A DNA stretch of 12,284 nt, taken from contig DAOUAM010000031.1 in the NCBI GenBank assembly GCA_034433305.1, positions 1 to 12,284 on the forward strand. Reading direction: 5' to 3'. Shown one piece after another: positions 1-7,591 of the stretch. The translations under genes were made by a program, and so were the position numbers. The DNA is from DAOUAM01 sp034433305. Its GTDB lineage: Bacteria; Chloroflexota; Dehalococcoidia; Lucifugimonadales; DAOUAM01. Below the pieces are notes generated by a model that saw nothing but the letters and a program-made list of their open reading frames with translations, was not told the DNA's origin and searched no databases. Within the stretch, counting starts at the first letter, position 1. Each line of letters opens with the position of its first letter.

Positions 1-1471
1 CGTCAGTGACGGCCCCGTCCTCTGGAGAGACCAGGTCTGGCACAGGCGGTGGCGTCGTGTCACCAGGCTCTGGCGTGGACGTGGGAGTAGCAGTTGGTGT
101 GGCCGTCGGCGTCTCCGTGGGCGTAGCCGTGGGAGTGGGTGTGGGCGTTGGCGGGACTTCACCCTCCGTGGTGTACTCGATGTGGAGCAGGGCAGCCAGG
201 GCCGGGTCAGCGTCGAAGCTGTTCCAGCCGTGCCACTCGCCCTGAGGCACGCCCTCGCCGTCCTCGATGAGGACTATGCCGTCCAGCCCACCATACCTGT
301 CCACCAGCTCCTGGATACCTTCCACCAGTGAGGGGGTCCGTATCCAGTCTCCAGGCTCCAGTCTGCCCCAGGTCCAGGACGTCTGGAAGCCTGTGCGCTC
401 CTCCCAGCGATGGAAGGGCGAAGAGTCAGGCGAGAATGCGTCCGGGTCTGGCGAGTCCTGGAAGGCAAGAGTGGTGGTCACCAGGTGGCCCCAGTCCTGC
501 TGATTGAATTGCACATAGGCCCTGAGGATCATGGCGTCCTCGGGTATGTCCAGGCTGGTCCAGCGCCAGCCACCCCAGGCGGGGCCGCTATTGCCGGGGG
601 CGCCAGCGTACACGACCGTGTCGGTATGGCTATAGTCGGGCCAGCCAGCGGGTGTGTGGTAGGCGTCATCAGCGCTGGCGCTTACCTGAGTCTCCACCTG
701 GACCACCGGCGCCGTGGTGTACTCGATGTGGAGCCTGGCGGCCAGGGCCGGGTCAGCGTCGAAGCTGTTCCAGCCGTGCCACTCGCCCTGCAGCACAGTG
801 GAGCCGTCCTCAAGGAGCACCACAGCATCAAGGGCGCCGTACTTTTCCATCAACTCACGGAGGCCATCCACCAGGGACGGAGAGCGTACCCACTCCCCGG
901 GGCCTTCCATGGCCCAGGTCCAGGACATCTGGAAGTCTGTGCGCTCCTCCCAGCGATGGAAGGGCGAAGAGTCAGGCGAGAATGCGTCCGGGTCTGGCGA
1001 GTCCTGGAAGGCAAGAGTGGTGGTCACCAGGTGGCCCCAGTCCTGCTGATTGAACTCCACATAGGCCTCGACAATGGTGGCGTCCTCGGGTATGTCCAGG
1101 TCAGTCCAGCGCCAGCCACCCCAGGCGGGGCCGCTGTTGCCGGGGGCGCCAGCGTACACGACCGTGTCGGTGTGGCTATAGCTGGGCCAGCCAGCGGGTG
1201 TGTGATAGGCATCGTCAGCGCTGGCGCTTACCTGCGCATCCACGCTGGTGACAGGTGTGGCCAGGGCCTGGCGTGCGGGACTCTCGTTGAGCGCTGCTGC
1301 GCTGGCCGTCTCGCCCGAGCCTCCACGGGAAACGATGAAGGCAATAGCCACCAGGACCGCGGTAACGGCCACTATCCTGGCCGCGCTGGAGACCTTCACT
1401 AGCCCAAACGCTGCCCGACCGAACGCGCCCTGCCGGTGCCGGTCTGGGCCAGAACGATCAGCCCTAACCAT
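1..1471 (-). CDS. Secreted/surface protein with two tandem DNRLRE-like modules (C-terminus beyond window edge)
   Basis: The frame is open for 490 codons from ATG 1471 to the left edge, so the C-terminus is missing. An in-frame TAA directly precedes the ATG and a GAGGT Shine-Dalgarno sits 9 nt upstream, which fixes the start; an internal GTG at 1399 lacks a ribosome-binding site. Residues 1-32 are basic. Residues 33-47 (IVAVTAVLVAIAFIV) form a hydrophobic segment, read as a signal peptide or N-terminal anchor. Two modules of about 175 residues follow (about 80-254 and 262-435, period 182). Each runs from VSASADDAYHT through a GGWRW stretch, 'DIPEDA' and a conserved EWHGWNSFDADPA to LHIEYTT. 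This pattern matches beta-sandwich modules of the DNRLRE/carbohydrate-binding kind in Chloroflexota and Planctomycetes exoproteins (family recall; no search run). A Pro/Thr linker (about 439-468) and DTTPPPVPDLVSPEDG, a typical lead-in to an Ig/FnIII-like domain, come last. Catalytic function, if any, would lie outside the window. Cell-surface or polymer binding is inferred. Confidence 0.85.
   Translation of the reverse strand, partial: MVRADRSGPDRHRQGAFGRAAFGLVKVSSAARIVAVTAVLVAIAFIVSRGGSGETASAAALNESPARQALATPVTSVDAQVSASADDAYHTPAGWPSYSHTDTVVYAGAPGNSGPAWGGWRWTDLDIPEDATIVEAYVEFNQQDWGHLVTTTLAFQDSPDPDAFSPDSSPFHRWEERTDFQMSWTWAMEGPGEWVRSPSLVDGLRELMEKYGALDAVVLLEDGSTVLQGEWHGWNSFDADPALAARLHIEYTTAPVVQVETQVSASADDAYHTPAGWPDYSHTDTVVYAGAPGNSGPAWGGWRWTSLDIPEDAMILRAYVQFNQQDWGHLVTTTLAFQDSPDPDAFSPDSSPFHRWEERTGFQTSWTWGRLEPGDWIRTPSLVEGIQELVDRYGGLDGIVLIEDGEGVPQGEWHGWNSFDADPALAALLHIEYTTEGEVPPTPTPTPTATPTETPTATPTATPTSTPEPGDTTPPPVPDLVSPEDGAVTD
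67..155 (-). repeat. Pro/Thr linker minisatellite
   Basis: Degenerate short repeats of CCN-ACN codons (mixed with GCN) encode alternating Pro-Thr-Ala-Thr, for example PTPTPTATPTETPTA, around residues 439-468 of the modular secreted protein. Such linkers usually act as flexible, protease-resistant spacers between extracellular domains. The repetitive DNA is prone to length change by slippage. Confidence 0.8.
166..1234 (-). repeat. Two-copy in-gene tandem repeat, 546-bp period
   Basis: Copies lie at 166-688 and 712-1234, offset by exactly 546 bp (182 codons), so the reading frame is kept. A 118-bp block is identical between copies (391-508 and 937-1054). A second block near the start of each module (about 560-688 and 1106-1234) differs at only a few positions. 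The segments around 240-390 and 790-936 are much more diverged. The mosaic of perfect and diverged stretches suggests local gene conversion or a recent partial duplication rather than uniform drift. Confidence 0.95.
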
Positions 1472-1480
1472 TTATTGGTT

Positions 1481-1485
1481 ACCTC
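1481..1485 (-). promoter_or_regulatory. Ribosome-binding site that fixes the start of the modular secreted protein
   Basis: GAGGT on the minus strand lies 9 nt before ATG 1471. With the in-frame TAA just before that ATG, it makes 1471 the best start and places about 32 basic residues ahead of the hydrophobic segment. Confidence 0.6.
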
Positions 1486-1921
1486 ACAGCCTAGGGGAGA
1501 CTCGGACCATCCAGACCGCGCTCCGGAGGTGCTACGGCCTCTTTGGCAGTTGATGCGGGGGGTAGCGCTCTGGTCTGAGGGTGTGGAAGCGCGTTACCAG
1601 GCGGACTTTGTGAGGGATGGCACGCGGCACCATGTAGGGCCAACGTACCTGATAACTGGCCCTTATGCTGGTGAATGTCTAGCCACGTTCCATTGCTGCC
1701 TGAACAGACCTTGAGCCTTTGGACTTTGCGCCTGCGGGCCAGGACCTGTTGGCTTGTCATCTTCCGATCCTTGCACGCACGCCAGGCCAGGGCCGGCGCC
1801 TGTGCCCAAGTCACTCCCTGTCTCTCAAGTCCTGGGATGGCCAGGGCTAGTCCCTGGTACTCTGTCTGTTTCACGTCCTGCCTGTCACGGGACCTTGCCC
1901 GGGAGTTTTCACCACCAACTG

Positions 1922-1943
1922 ACTAGTCCGAAAATACTAGTCC
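1922..1943. repeat. Paired ACTAGTCC direct repeats, possible operator
   Basis: ACTAGTCC occurs at 1922-1929 and 1936-1943, a 14-bp period. The first copy sits in the 8-bp palindrome GACTAGTC (1921-1928). CTAGTCC recurs at 1847-1853 inside an inverted repeat, and TAGTCC overlaps the end of the -10 hexamer at 2266-2271. Regulator binding is inference only. Confidence 0.3.
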
Positions 1944-1949
1944 CTAATT

Positions 1950-1977
1950 GGTATCACAGGAATGATATAAATGTCAA
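1950..1977 (-). promoter_or_regulatory. Candidate minus-strand promoter toward the modular secreted protein
   Basis: On the minus strand, a perfect TTGACA (-35, 1977-1972) is followed after 16 bp by TGT-GATACC, a weak -10 helped by an extended TGn element. It lies in the AT-rich patch about 480 bp before the ATG at 1471, so the mRNA leader would be long. The -10 match is poor (3 of 6). Confidence 0.2.
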
Positions 1978-2260
1978 CACTCATGATGCATGGGTGCAAG
2001 CACATACGTCGTGCCCGCCTCACACGGGCGGCGGGTGAGTACCTTCGCGGATGAGGCCGCCGGGAGATGCCGAGGGCTGTAGAGACCAGCGCTTGCGCCT
2101 GGGCCTCTTGCCCATGGGCCGCTCAGGATGCCACTGGACAGGCCATGAGACCTGGAGACACGCTACCTGGGGCCATCGGCATGTGAGGGGTGACCTGGCT
2201 AAAGCCTGGTGGCAGGTGCCCAGAGGTTCACCCCCCGTACCGAAATCGCAACTGGGGATG

Positions 2261-2266
2261 TATAAT
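2261..2266 (+). promoter_or_regulatory. Candidate -10 element of the sat-cysC operon
   Basis: A perfect TATAAT lies 48 bp before the sat-cysC ATG, preceded directly by TG. No good TTGACA is found at 16-18 bp upstream (the best window reads TACCGA), so activator dependence or an alternative sigma factor is possible. The inferred leader of roughly 40 nt contains the inverted repeat TCAAGT-8-ACTTGA (2273-2292), and GTACT-TG-AGTAC (2285-2296) overlaps it. Either could be a small hairpin or an operator. Confidence 0.5.
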
Positions 2267-2314
2267 AGTCCTTCAAGTCTAACGGTACTTGAGTACACAC
2301 CTGGAAGGAGTTAA

Positions 2315-4075
2315 ATGGTGCCCGAGCACTCACATGAGTCTGCCCTGATCACACCTTACGGCGGAAGGCTCGTGGACCTGCTGGTCCCCGCCGAGGCCGC
2401 CAACGACCTCAAGGCCTATGCCTCGACCCTCCCCTCCGTACAGATTTCCGAGAGGGCGGTCTGCGACCTGGAGCTGCTGGCTACGGGCGGTTTCTCGCCG
2501 CTGGACCGGTTTATGGGCAAGGCAGACTACCAGCGTGTACTCGATGAGATGCGCCTTGCCAATGGTGTGCTGTTCTCCATTCCCATCACGCTGCCCGTGG
2601 AGCCTGGCCCCGCTGTCCAGCTTGACCGGGATATTGCCCTCAGGAACGCCAAGAACGAGATCCTCGCTATCATGACCATCGAGGAGATATATGACTGGGA
2701 CCGGGACGAGGTGGCGCGGAAGGTCTTTCGCACCACCGACCTGCGCCATCCCCTCGTGGCCGAAATGCACCGCTGGGGCAAGCTCAACATCTCCGGCAAG
2801 CTGCAGGTCCTGCAACTGCCTCGCCACTATGATTTCCAGGAGTTGAGGCTCACCCCTGCCCAGACCAGGGCGAGGCTCGCCCGGGCGGGTTACAGGAACG
2901 TGGTAGCCTTCCAGACGCGCAACCCGCTGCACCGTGTCCACGAGGAGCTGACCAAGCGCGCCACCCAGGAGGTTGACGGCGTGCTGCTGTTGCACCCCGT
3001 GGTGGGCATGACCAAGCCCGGCGATGTGGACCACTACACTCGCGTCCGCACCTACAAGGCGCTCACCGAGAACTACTACGAGAAGGACCGCGTTGTCCTG
3101 TCCCTGTTGCCCCTGGCCATGCGCATGGCCGGGCCGAGGGAGGCCCTGTGGCACGCCATCATACGGCGCAACCATGGCGCCAATTTCTTCATTGTCGGCA
3201 GGGACCATGCCAGCCCGGGAAGCGACTCCACCGGCAAGCCTTTCTACGGCCCCTACGACGCCCAGGACCTCCTGCAGCTCCACAAGGCGGAGATAGGCGT
3301 GGGCGTTGTCCCCTTTAGGGAACTGGTGTACCTGCCAGACGAGCGCCGCTATGAGGAGGTATCCAGGATTTCCGCCTCCACCCGCACGGCGTCTATCTCC
3401 GGCACCCAGGTCAGGGAGCTTTACCTCAACAACGGCCGGCTGCTGCCCGACTGGTTCACCAGGCCGGAGGTGGCCGAGATACTGGCCGAGAGCTATCCCC
3501 CCAAGCACCGGCAGGGCGTATGCGTCTGGTTTACCGGCCTGAGCGGCGCGGGAAAGTCCACCACCGCCGAAATCCTGACCGTCCTGCTCATGGAGCACGG
3601 AAGGCAGGTGACCGTACTGGACGGCGACGTGGTGCGCACTCACCTGTCCAAGGGGCTGGGCTTCAGCAAGGAGGACAGGGACACCAACATCCGCAGGATA
3701 GGGTACGTGGCCTCGGAAATTGTGCGTCACGGCGGGCTGGTAGTCTGCGCGGCGGTCAGCCCCTACAAGGCTACTCGGGACGATGTGCGCAACATGGTGG
3801 GCAAGGACCGCTTCATCGAGGTCTATGTCAACACACCCATTGAGGTGTGCGAGGAGAGGGACATCAAGGGCATGTACGCCAAGGCCCGTCGTGGGGAAAT
3901 CAAAGGCTTCACCGGCATTGATGACCCCTATGAGCCGCCTGACAACCCGGAGATCACCCTGGACACCGTCAACCACACGGCGGAAGAGAACGCCCGCGCG
4001 GTGCTGGACTTCCTGGTCAGCAAGGGCTTTGTCCGCACCCATAGCGCCCAACAGGCCCTCTCGCGGGCCTCGTAG
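2315..4075 (+). CDS. sat-cysC: Bifunctional sulfate adenylyltransferase / adenylylsulfate kinase
   Basis: This 586-residue cytosolic fusion makes APS from sulfate and ATP, then phosphorylates it to PAPS. Residues about 1-395 are a monofunctional-type ATP sulfurylase: an N-terminal PUA-like part beginning TPYGGRLVDLL, then a catalytic domain with QTRNPLHRVHEE (200-211, the HxxH nucleotide motif) and GRDHASPG (295-302). Residues about 400-575 are an APS kinase with P-loop GLSGAGKST (408-416), DGDVVRTHLSKGLGFSKEDR, the substrate-loop Ser482 in AVSPYKATRDDVR, and KGFTGIDDPYEPP near the end. All key motifs are intact in both halves, so both activities are expected. The order (sulfurylase then kinase) is that of the Aquifex/fungal type, not the animal PAPS synthase, and the P-loop is not degenerate. 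GGAAGGAG ends 4 nt before the ATG. It is the first gene of a likely operon with two membrane glycan-type genes rather than cys genes. Confidence 0.96.
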   Translation: MVPEHSHESALITPYGGRLVDLLVPAEAANDLKAYASTLPSVQISERAVCDLELLATGGFSPLDRFMGKADYQRVLDEMRLANGVLFSIPITLPVEPGPAVQLDRDIALRNAKNEILAIMTIEEIYDWDRDEVARKVFRTTDLRHPLVAEMHRWGKLNISGKLQVLQLPRHYDFQELRLTPAQTRARLARAGYRNVVAFQTRNPLHRVHEELTKRATQEVDGVLLLHPVVGMTKPGDVDHYTRVRTYKALTENYYEKDRVVLSLLPLAMRMAGPREALWHAIIRRNHGANFFIVGRDHASPGSDSTGKPFYGPYDAQDLLQLHKAEIGVGVVPFRELVYLPDERRYEEVSRISASTRTASISGTQVRELYLNNGRLLPDWFTRPEVAEILAESYPPKHRQGVCVWFTGLSGAGKSTTAEILTVLLMEHGRQVTVLDGDVVRTHLSKGLGFSKEDRDTNIRRIGYVASEIVRHGGLVVCAAVSPYKATRDDVRNMVGKDRFIEVYVNTPIEVCEERDIKGMYAKARRGEIKGFTGIDDPYEPPDNPEITLDTVNHTAEENARAVLDFLVSKGFVRTHSAQQALSRAS

Positions 4076-4081
4076 TCGCCC

Positions 4082-6175
4082 TTGGCTGCCGGTGCCATAA
4101 GCGTCCGTTCCGCGTGGCGCTGGCCCAAGGCCCGGACGGGGCCATCGCTGGCCCTGCCGGGCCTTTTCGCCGGCGCCTTCTACTTTGCTCTTGCCCTGCT
4201 AATCATGGGCCCCCTTCTGGCCGGCAGGTACATCCTCACCCTGGACATGGTCTTCGGGCCAGAGGCCCCATCGCCATACGGGCTGCTTTACGGCCTCCAG
4301 GCGCCGGTGCTGGGCGCCCGTCTGGTGCCGCAACTGGCCATCGCTGGCCTCGGCTCCGTCGTGCCCATGTGGCTGGTGCAGAAAGTCGTCCTGGTGGCCA
4401 TCTTCACGCTGGCTGGCCTGGGTGGGCACTACCTGCGGCCCACCAGCACCCAGTATTCCAGGTACTTCTCCGGGCTGCTTTACCTGGTGAACCCCTTTGT
4501 CTACGCCCGCTTTCTGGCAGGCCACTGGTACATACTCCTGGCCTATGCCGTTGCTCCCTTTGCCATCCGGGCCTTCATTGCCCTGCTGGAGCGGCCCGGG
4601 AAAGGCACCTGGACCAGGGCCATGGTGCTGGCATCCGTGGTGGCCATCAGCTCCCATATCCTGGCCCTCACCCTGGCCGTGTGGGCCGTCATTGCCGTGT
4701 TCCACATGGCCGGGAGGCGCCTGCCTGCGCGGACATACGTGGCCCTGCTCCTGCTGCCCCTGGGGTTCTTCCTGCTGAACGCCTACTGGGTCATGCCTGC
4801 GCTGTCAGCCGAAGAGACTGTCCTGGAGGCCATCACGGACAGGGACTTGAGGGCATTCGCACCGACGGCGGCGCTGGTGTCGCCCTGGGTGAGCGTGGCC
4901 GTCCTGTACGGTTTCTGGCGTGAGGGCTACCAGTACCCGGTGTCCATGTTCCCATGGCTGCTGGCGCTGTTCGGGGTGTTCCTGTGGCTGGCCGTCCTGG
5001 GCACTACCAGCGCCTACCGGTCGCGACTGGCGCTGGCCATTCTCTGCCTGGGTCTGGCGGGGTTTGTCCTGGGGTCTGGCGTATCCGGGCCTTTCGCGCG
5101 GGTCTTCGAGTTCCTGGCCCACAACGTGCCCTTCTTTGTGGGCTTCCGGGACTCCCAGAAGTTCGTGGTCCTGCTGGTGATAGCCTACGCCTACCTGGGC
5201 GCCATGGGGCTGGAGGTGCTGGTAGCGGAGCTGAGGCGGCGGGACAGCCGGCTTCGGGAATGGACGGCCAGGGCCTTACTGGCACTGGCCCTGCTGGCCC
5301 CATGCGCCTACACCTTCACGATGTTCTGGGGCTTCCACGGCTACGTCCAGCCAGTGGACTATCCTGAGGACTGGTACGCCGTGCGGGAGTTCCTCAAAGC
5401 CGACCAGGAGGACAGCAGCGCTCTGGTCCTTCCGTGGGAGAGCTACCTTGAGTATAGCTGGGTGCCCAACGCCGAGAAGACTGTGAGGTCGCTGGCGCCT
5501 GCCTTTTTCGGTGGGCAGCTTGTCCACGCCAAGGGCATCATCAGGCGCCCTGGCATCTATAGCCAGTCCTTCGCGCCGGAGCAGGACTACGTGGAGTCGG
5601 TACTGGACGACGCCTGGAGCCGGCTGGACTTCGGGGCGCGCCTGCGGCCTCTGGGCGCCAGGTATGTCATCCTGGTCAAAGAGGGCTTTCAGAAGGGCAT
5701 GGAGTTTTCCTTCCTGTACAGTCAGGACGACCTTCAGTTGGTCATGGACACGCCGACAATCTCCCTCTTCCGCAACCGACTGCCCGTCTCCCGGCTCTAC
5801 GCCTCTGGTACACCTGACCTGCCCGGCAGGGACACGGTGGAGGCCAGGGCGGTCCGCCTCTCGCCTGTGCGCTACCGGCTTTCTGGGGACCTGGGCTATA
5901 GCTACATGCTGTTCTCGCCACCCAACCTGGACATGAAGCACTGGCGGCTTGAAGGGCAGGCGGAGGACTACTCGCCGTCAAGGATGATGGGCATATTCAA
6001 AGCAGCGGCGGGCCAGGTGGCTACCTACAGGCCCTTCTACGCCAACCTGGCCTGGTATGGGGTCTCCGGCGCGGCGCTGGCCGCGACGCTGGCCATGGCC
6101 GGTTGGGGAGTGGTGAGCCGCCGGGCAGCCAGGACGTTTCATCGCCCGTTCCAGAGGGCGATTTCCAGAGGGTAA
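4082..6175 (+). CDS. Polytopic membrane protein, YfhO/GT-C glycosyltransferase-like
   Basis: About 697 residues. The first ~415 are a series of hydrophobic segments (roughly ten), including YLVNPFVYARFLAGHW (around 134-149), a motif I associate with large GT-C-like membrane proteins of archaea and Chloroflexota. A ~235-residue extracytoplasmic domain follows. It holds LGARYVILVKEGF (524-536) and then LFRNRLPVSRLYASG, the layout seen in YfhO-family proteins. One C-terminal membrane helix (about 655-680) and a short basic tail end the protein. It probably moves a sugar from a lipid-linked donor on the outer face of the membrane, but no catalytic Asp motif is certain and the substrate is unknown. 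The start is uncertain. TTG 4082 is the first usable codon after the sat-cysC stop and lacks a clear ribosome-binding site. The first ATG in frame lies inside the first membrane helix, so it is unlikely. The gap to sat-cysC is 6 bp, in the same frame. Confidence 0.75.
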   Translation: MAAGAISVRSAWRWPKARTGPSLALPGLFAGAFYFALALLIMGPLLAGRYILTLDMVFGPEAPSPYGLLYGLQAPVLGARLVPQLAIAGLGSVVPMWLVQKVVLVAIFTLAGLGGHYLRPTSTQYSRYFSGLLYLVNPFVYARFLAGHWYILLAYAVAPFAIRAFIALLERPGKGTWTRAMVLASVVAISSHILALTLAVWAVIAVFHMAGRRLPARTYVALLLLPLGFFLLNAYWVMPALSAEETVLEAITDRDLRAFAPTAALVSPWVSVAVLYGFWREGYQYPVSMFPWLLALFGVFLWLAVLGTTSAYRSRLALAILCLGLAGFVLGSGVSGPFARVFEFLAHNVPFFVGFRDSQKFVVLLVIAYAYLGAMGLEVLVAELRRRDSRLREWTARALLALALLAPCAYTFTMFWGFHGYVQPVDYPEDWYAVREFLKADQEDSSALVLPWESYLEYSWVPNAEKTVRSLAPAFFGGQLVHAKGIIRRPGIYSQSFAPEQDYVESVLDDAWSRLDFGARLRPLGARYVILVKEGFQKGMEFSFLYSQDDLQLVMDTPTISLFRNRLPVSRLYASGTPDLPGRDTVEARAVRLSPVRYRLSGDLGYSYMLFSPPNLDMKHWRLEGQAEDYSPSRMMGIFKAAAGQVATYRPFYANLAWYGVSGAALAATLAMAGWGVVSRRAARTFHRPFQRAISRG

Positions 6176-6287
6176 AATGTGCATCATTTGACGGGCCAGG
6201 ACCGCTGCCACGTGGACACACCTGGCTGTGCTGCCCGGCCTTCACACGGGAGCCCCAGCGTGCAGATGAAAACAATGGGAGGTTAAG

Positions 6288-7577
6288 ATGCTGCTCAAGC
6301 TCACTGGCCGTCTCAGGCGCTACGTGGGCTTCGTCCTCAGGGACGACCTTCTACGCCATGGCGGGATGCTTACCATGTCAACGGGCGCGGGCATGGTGCT
6401 ATTCTCGCTTTTTCATATTTACATGGCCCGCAGCCTGGGCCCTCAGGGCTATGGCATACTTGGCGCTCTGCTGGCCCTGTTCTCCGTTCCGTCCCAGCTC
6501 AGCAACTCCATGCAGCTTACCCTGTCCAGGGACATTTCCAAGGCCAGGGCGGCCCAGGACTCGACACGGCTTGTCGCTCTGGTCTCAGGCTCCGCCAGGA
6601 TGTTCCTGGTGGTATCGCTGGGCTTCTTTGTGGTCTTCCTGCTGGCTACTCCTGTCCTGGCGAAGGTGCTGCACATCAACTCTACGGTGCCGCTGGTGCT
6701 GCTAGCCCTGGCGACTGTCTTCTACATACTGCTAACGGTGGTGCGTGGCTCGCTCCAGGGGCTTCAGTGGTTCCGACACCTTGCGGTGAACCGCGCCGGC
6801 GAGAGGGTAGTGCTGCTGGCTGTAGGCCTGGCCCTCATTGCTATGGGCCTCAAGATAAATGGGGCGATGGCTGCGCTGGCCATTTCGGCCCTGGCGATGC
6901 TGGTGCTGGGGGCCGTGCCCCTGGGCAGGCTGCTGCTGGGGAAGGCAAACTCCATAGCCTGGAAGGATATCGCGCTGCCCACGGTGCCGGTGCTTGTGGC
7001 GGTGTTATGCCTGGCCGCCATTTCCAACCTGGACGTTATTGTGGCGCGCCACTTCCTTACGCCGGAGCAGGCCGGGCACTATAGCGCCGTGAGCCGAGTT
7101 GGCAAGTTCGTGTTCTTCGGCTCCGTCGCTTTCAGCCGAGCGCTCTTCCCCAAAGCCTCGGAGGCGCAGGCCATGGGGCAGTCGCCGGTGTTGCTGGTGA
7201 AACGCAGCCTGCTCTACATAGGGACCTTTTGCACGGTAACAGTCCTGGCCGCGTACCTGCTGGCCCGGCCGGCGATGTCGCTGCTGTTTGGCAGTGAGTA
7301 CCTGGACGTGGCCTATCTGCTGCCCTGGTACATGGGTGGAGTGGGCCTGCTGTCCCTGTTCACCGTCATGGTCTACTATAACCTGTCCATCTCGTCCAAC
7401 CGGCACCTGGTGCCGCTGGCAGGCGTGGTGGTGTTGCAGTTGGCGCTGATGGCGACGCTGCACCAGAGTCCGCTGCAAATAACGCTGGCCTTCATCCTCA
7501 GCATCGCCGGCTACTTCCCCATGGACCTGGCCATGCACTTTATCTCGCAGCGAAGGCCCGCCCAGTTGCGGGTGTGA
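6288..7577 (+). CDS. Polysaccharide/oligosaccharide flippase (MOP superfamily, Wzx-like)
   Basis: This 429-residue, almost wholly hydrophobic protein has about twelve predicted membrane helices, as usual for lipid-linked oligosaccharide flippases (typically 400-500 residues). Family-type stretches are YMARSLGPQGYGILGAL near residue 45, SNLDVIVARHFLTPEQAGHY around 246-265 (the 'D..vva.~~~p.~~G~Y' element of helix 7-8), and LLFGSEYLDVAYLLPW near 335-350. Its expected role is moving a lipid-bound saccharide across the cytoplasmic membrane. GGGAGG lies 5 nt before the ATG, a strong ribosome-binding site. The gene sits 112 bp after the GT-C-like gene; that gap shows no clear promoter or terminator, so co-transcription is likely. 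Which glycan is carried cannot be read from sequence. A MATE-type drug exporter is less likely given the motifs and neighbours. Confidence 0.85.
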   Translation: MLLKLTGRLRRYVGFVLRDDLLRHGGMLTMSTGAGMVLFSLFHIYMARSLGPQGYGILGALLALFSVPSQLSNSMQLTLSRDISKARAAQDSTRLVALVSGSARMFLVVSLGFFVVFLLATPVLAKVLHINSTVPLVLLALATVFYILLTVVRGSLQGLQWFRHLAVNRAGERVVLLAVGLALIAMGLKINGAMAALAISALAMLVLGAVPLGRLLLGKANSIAWKDIALPTVPVLVAVLCLAAISNLDVIVARHFLTPEQAGHYSAVSRVGKFVFFGSVAFSRALFPKASEAQAMGQSPVLLVKRSLLYIGTFCTVTVLAAYLLARPAMSLLFGSEYLDVAYLLPWYMGGVGLLSLFTVMVYYNLSISSNRHLVPLAGVVVLQLALMATLHQSPLQITLAFILSIAGYFPMDLAMHFISQRRPAQLRV

Positions 7578-7591
7578 CATGGGGCCTGGCG

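Larger units (their letters stand above)
1472..2314. other. Divergent intergenic region, no convincing gene
   Basis: This 843-bp stretch separates two divergently transcribed genes. The short open frames in it (for example on the minus strand at 1491-1874 and 2020-2298) have low-complexity, family-less translations and no good ribosome-binding site, so they are not called. An AT-rich patch spans about 1925-1985 in otherwise GC-rich DNA. Visible structure: inverted repeat CCAGGG-5-CCCTGG at 1841-1857; CTAGTCC at 1847, 1923 and 1937; possible hairpin GCCCG-7-CGGGC at 2013-2029; palindrome GCCCATGGGC near 2110; and a mismatched stem at 2193-2210. I could not match the 2040-2230 leader to a SAM, TPP, cobalamin, glycine or c-di-GMP riboswitch consensus by eye. 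No tRNA was seen. Confidence 0.6.

Noticed and set aside
1397..1399. GTG as the start of the modular secreted protein
   Set aside because: It would give a more compact signal peptide but has no Shine-Dalgarno, while ATG 1471 has GAGGT at 9 nt. It remains a minor alternative.
410..1402. 330-codon plus-strand open frame over the modular protein
   Set aside because: It repeats only because the minus-strand gene repeats. The minus-strand frame has a ribosome-binding site, a signal or anchor segment and recognisable modules.
1491..1874. 127-codon minus-strand open frame in the intergenic region
   Set aside because: No convincing ribosome-binding site, no recognisable family and ordinary-looking low-complexity composition. 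Chance open frames of this length are common at this GC content.
2040..2230. Possible riboswitch upstream of sat-cysC
   Set aside because: A GCCACTGGACAGG stretch and several short stems recall cobalamin or SAM leaders, but conserved cores and spacing do not match. It also lies upstream of the best -10 element, so it may not be transcribed with the gene.
2330..4051. 573-codon open frame antisense to sat-cysC
   Set aside because: It lies fully opposite a gene with intact catalytic motifs in both domains. Its translation is rich in Gly, Val, His and Gln with no recognisable motif, typical of an antisense frame created by GC-biased codon use.
6176..6287. Promoter between the GT-C-like gene and the flippase
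   Set aside because: A TTGACG at 6188 has no acceptable -10 at 16-18 bp, so the gap is treated as intra-operon.
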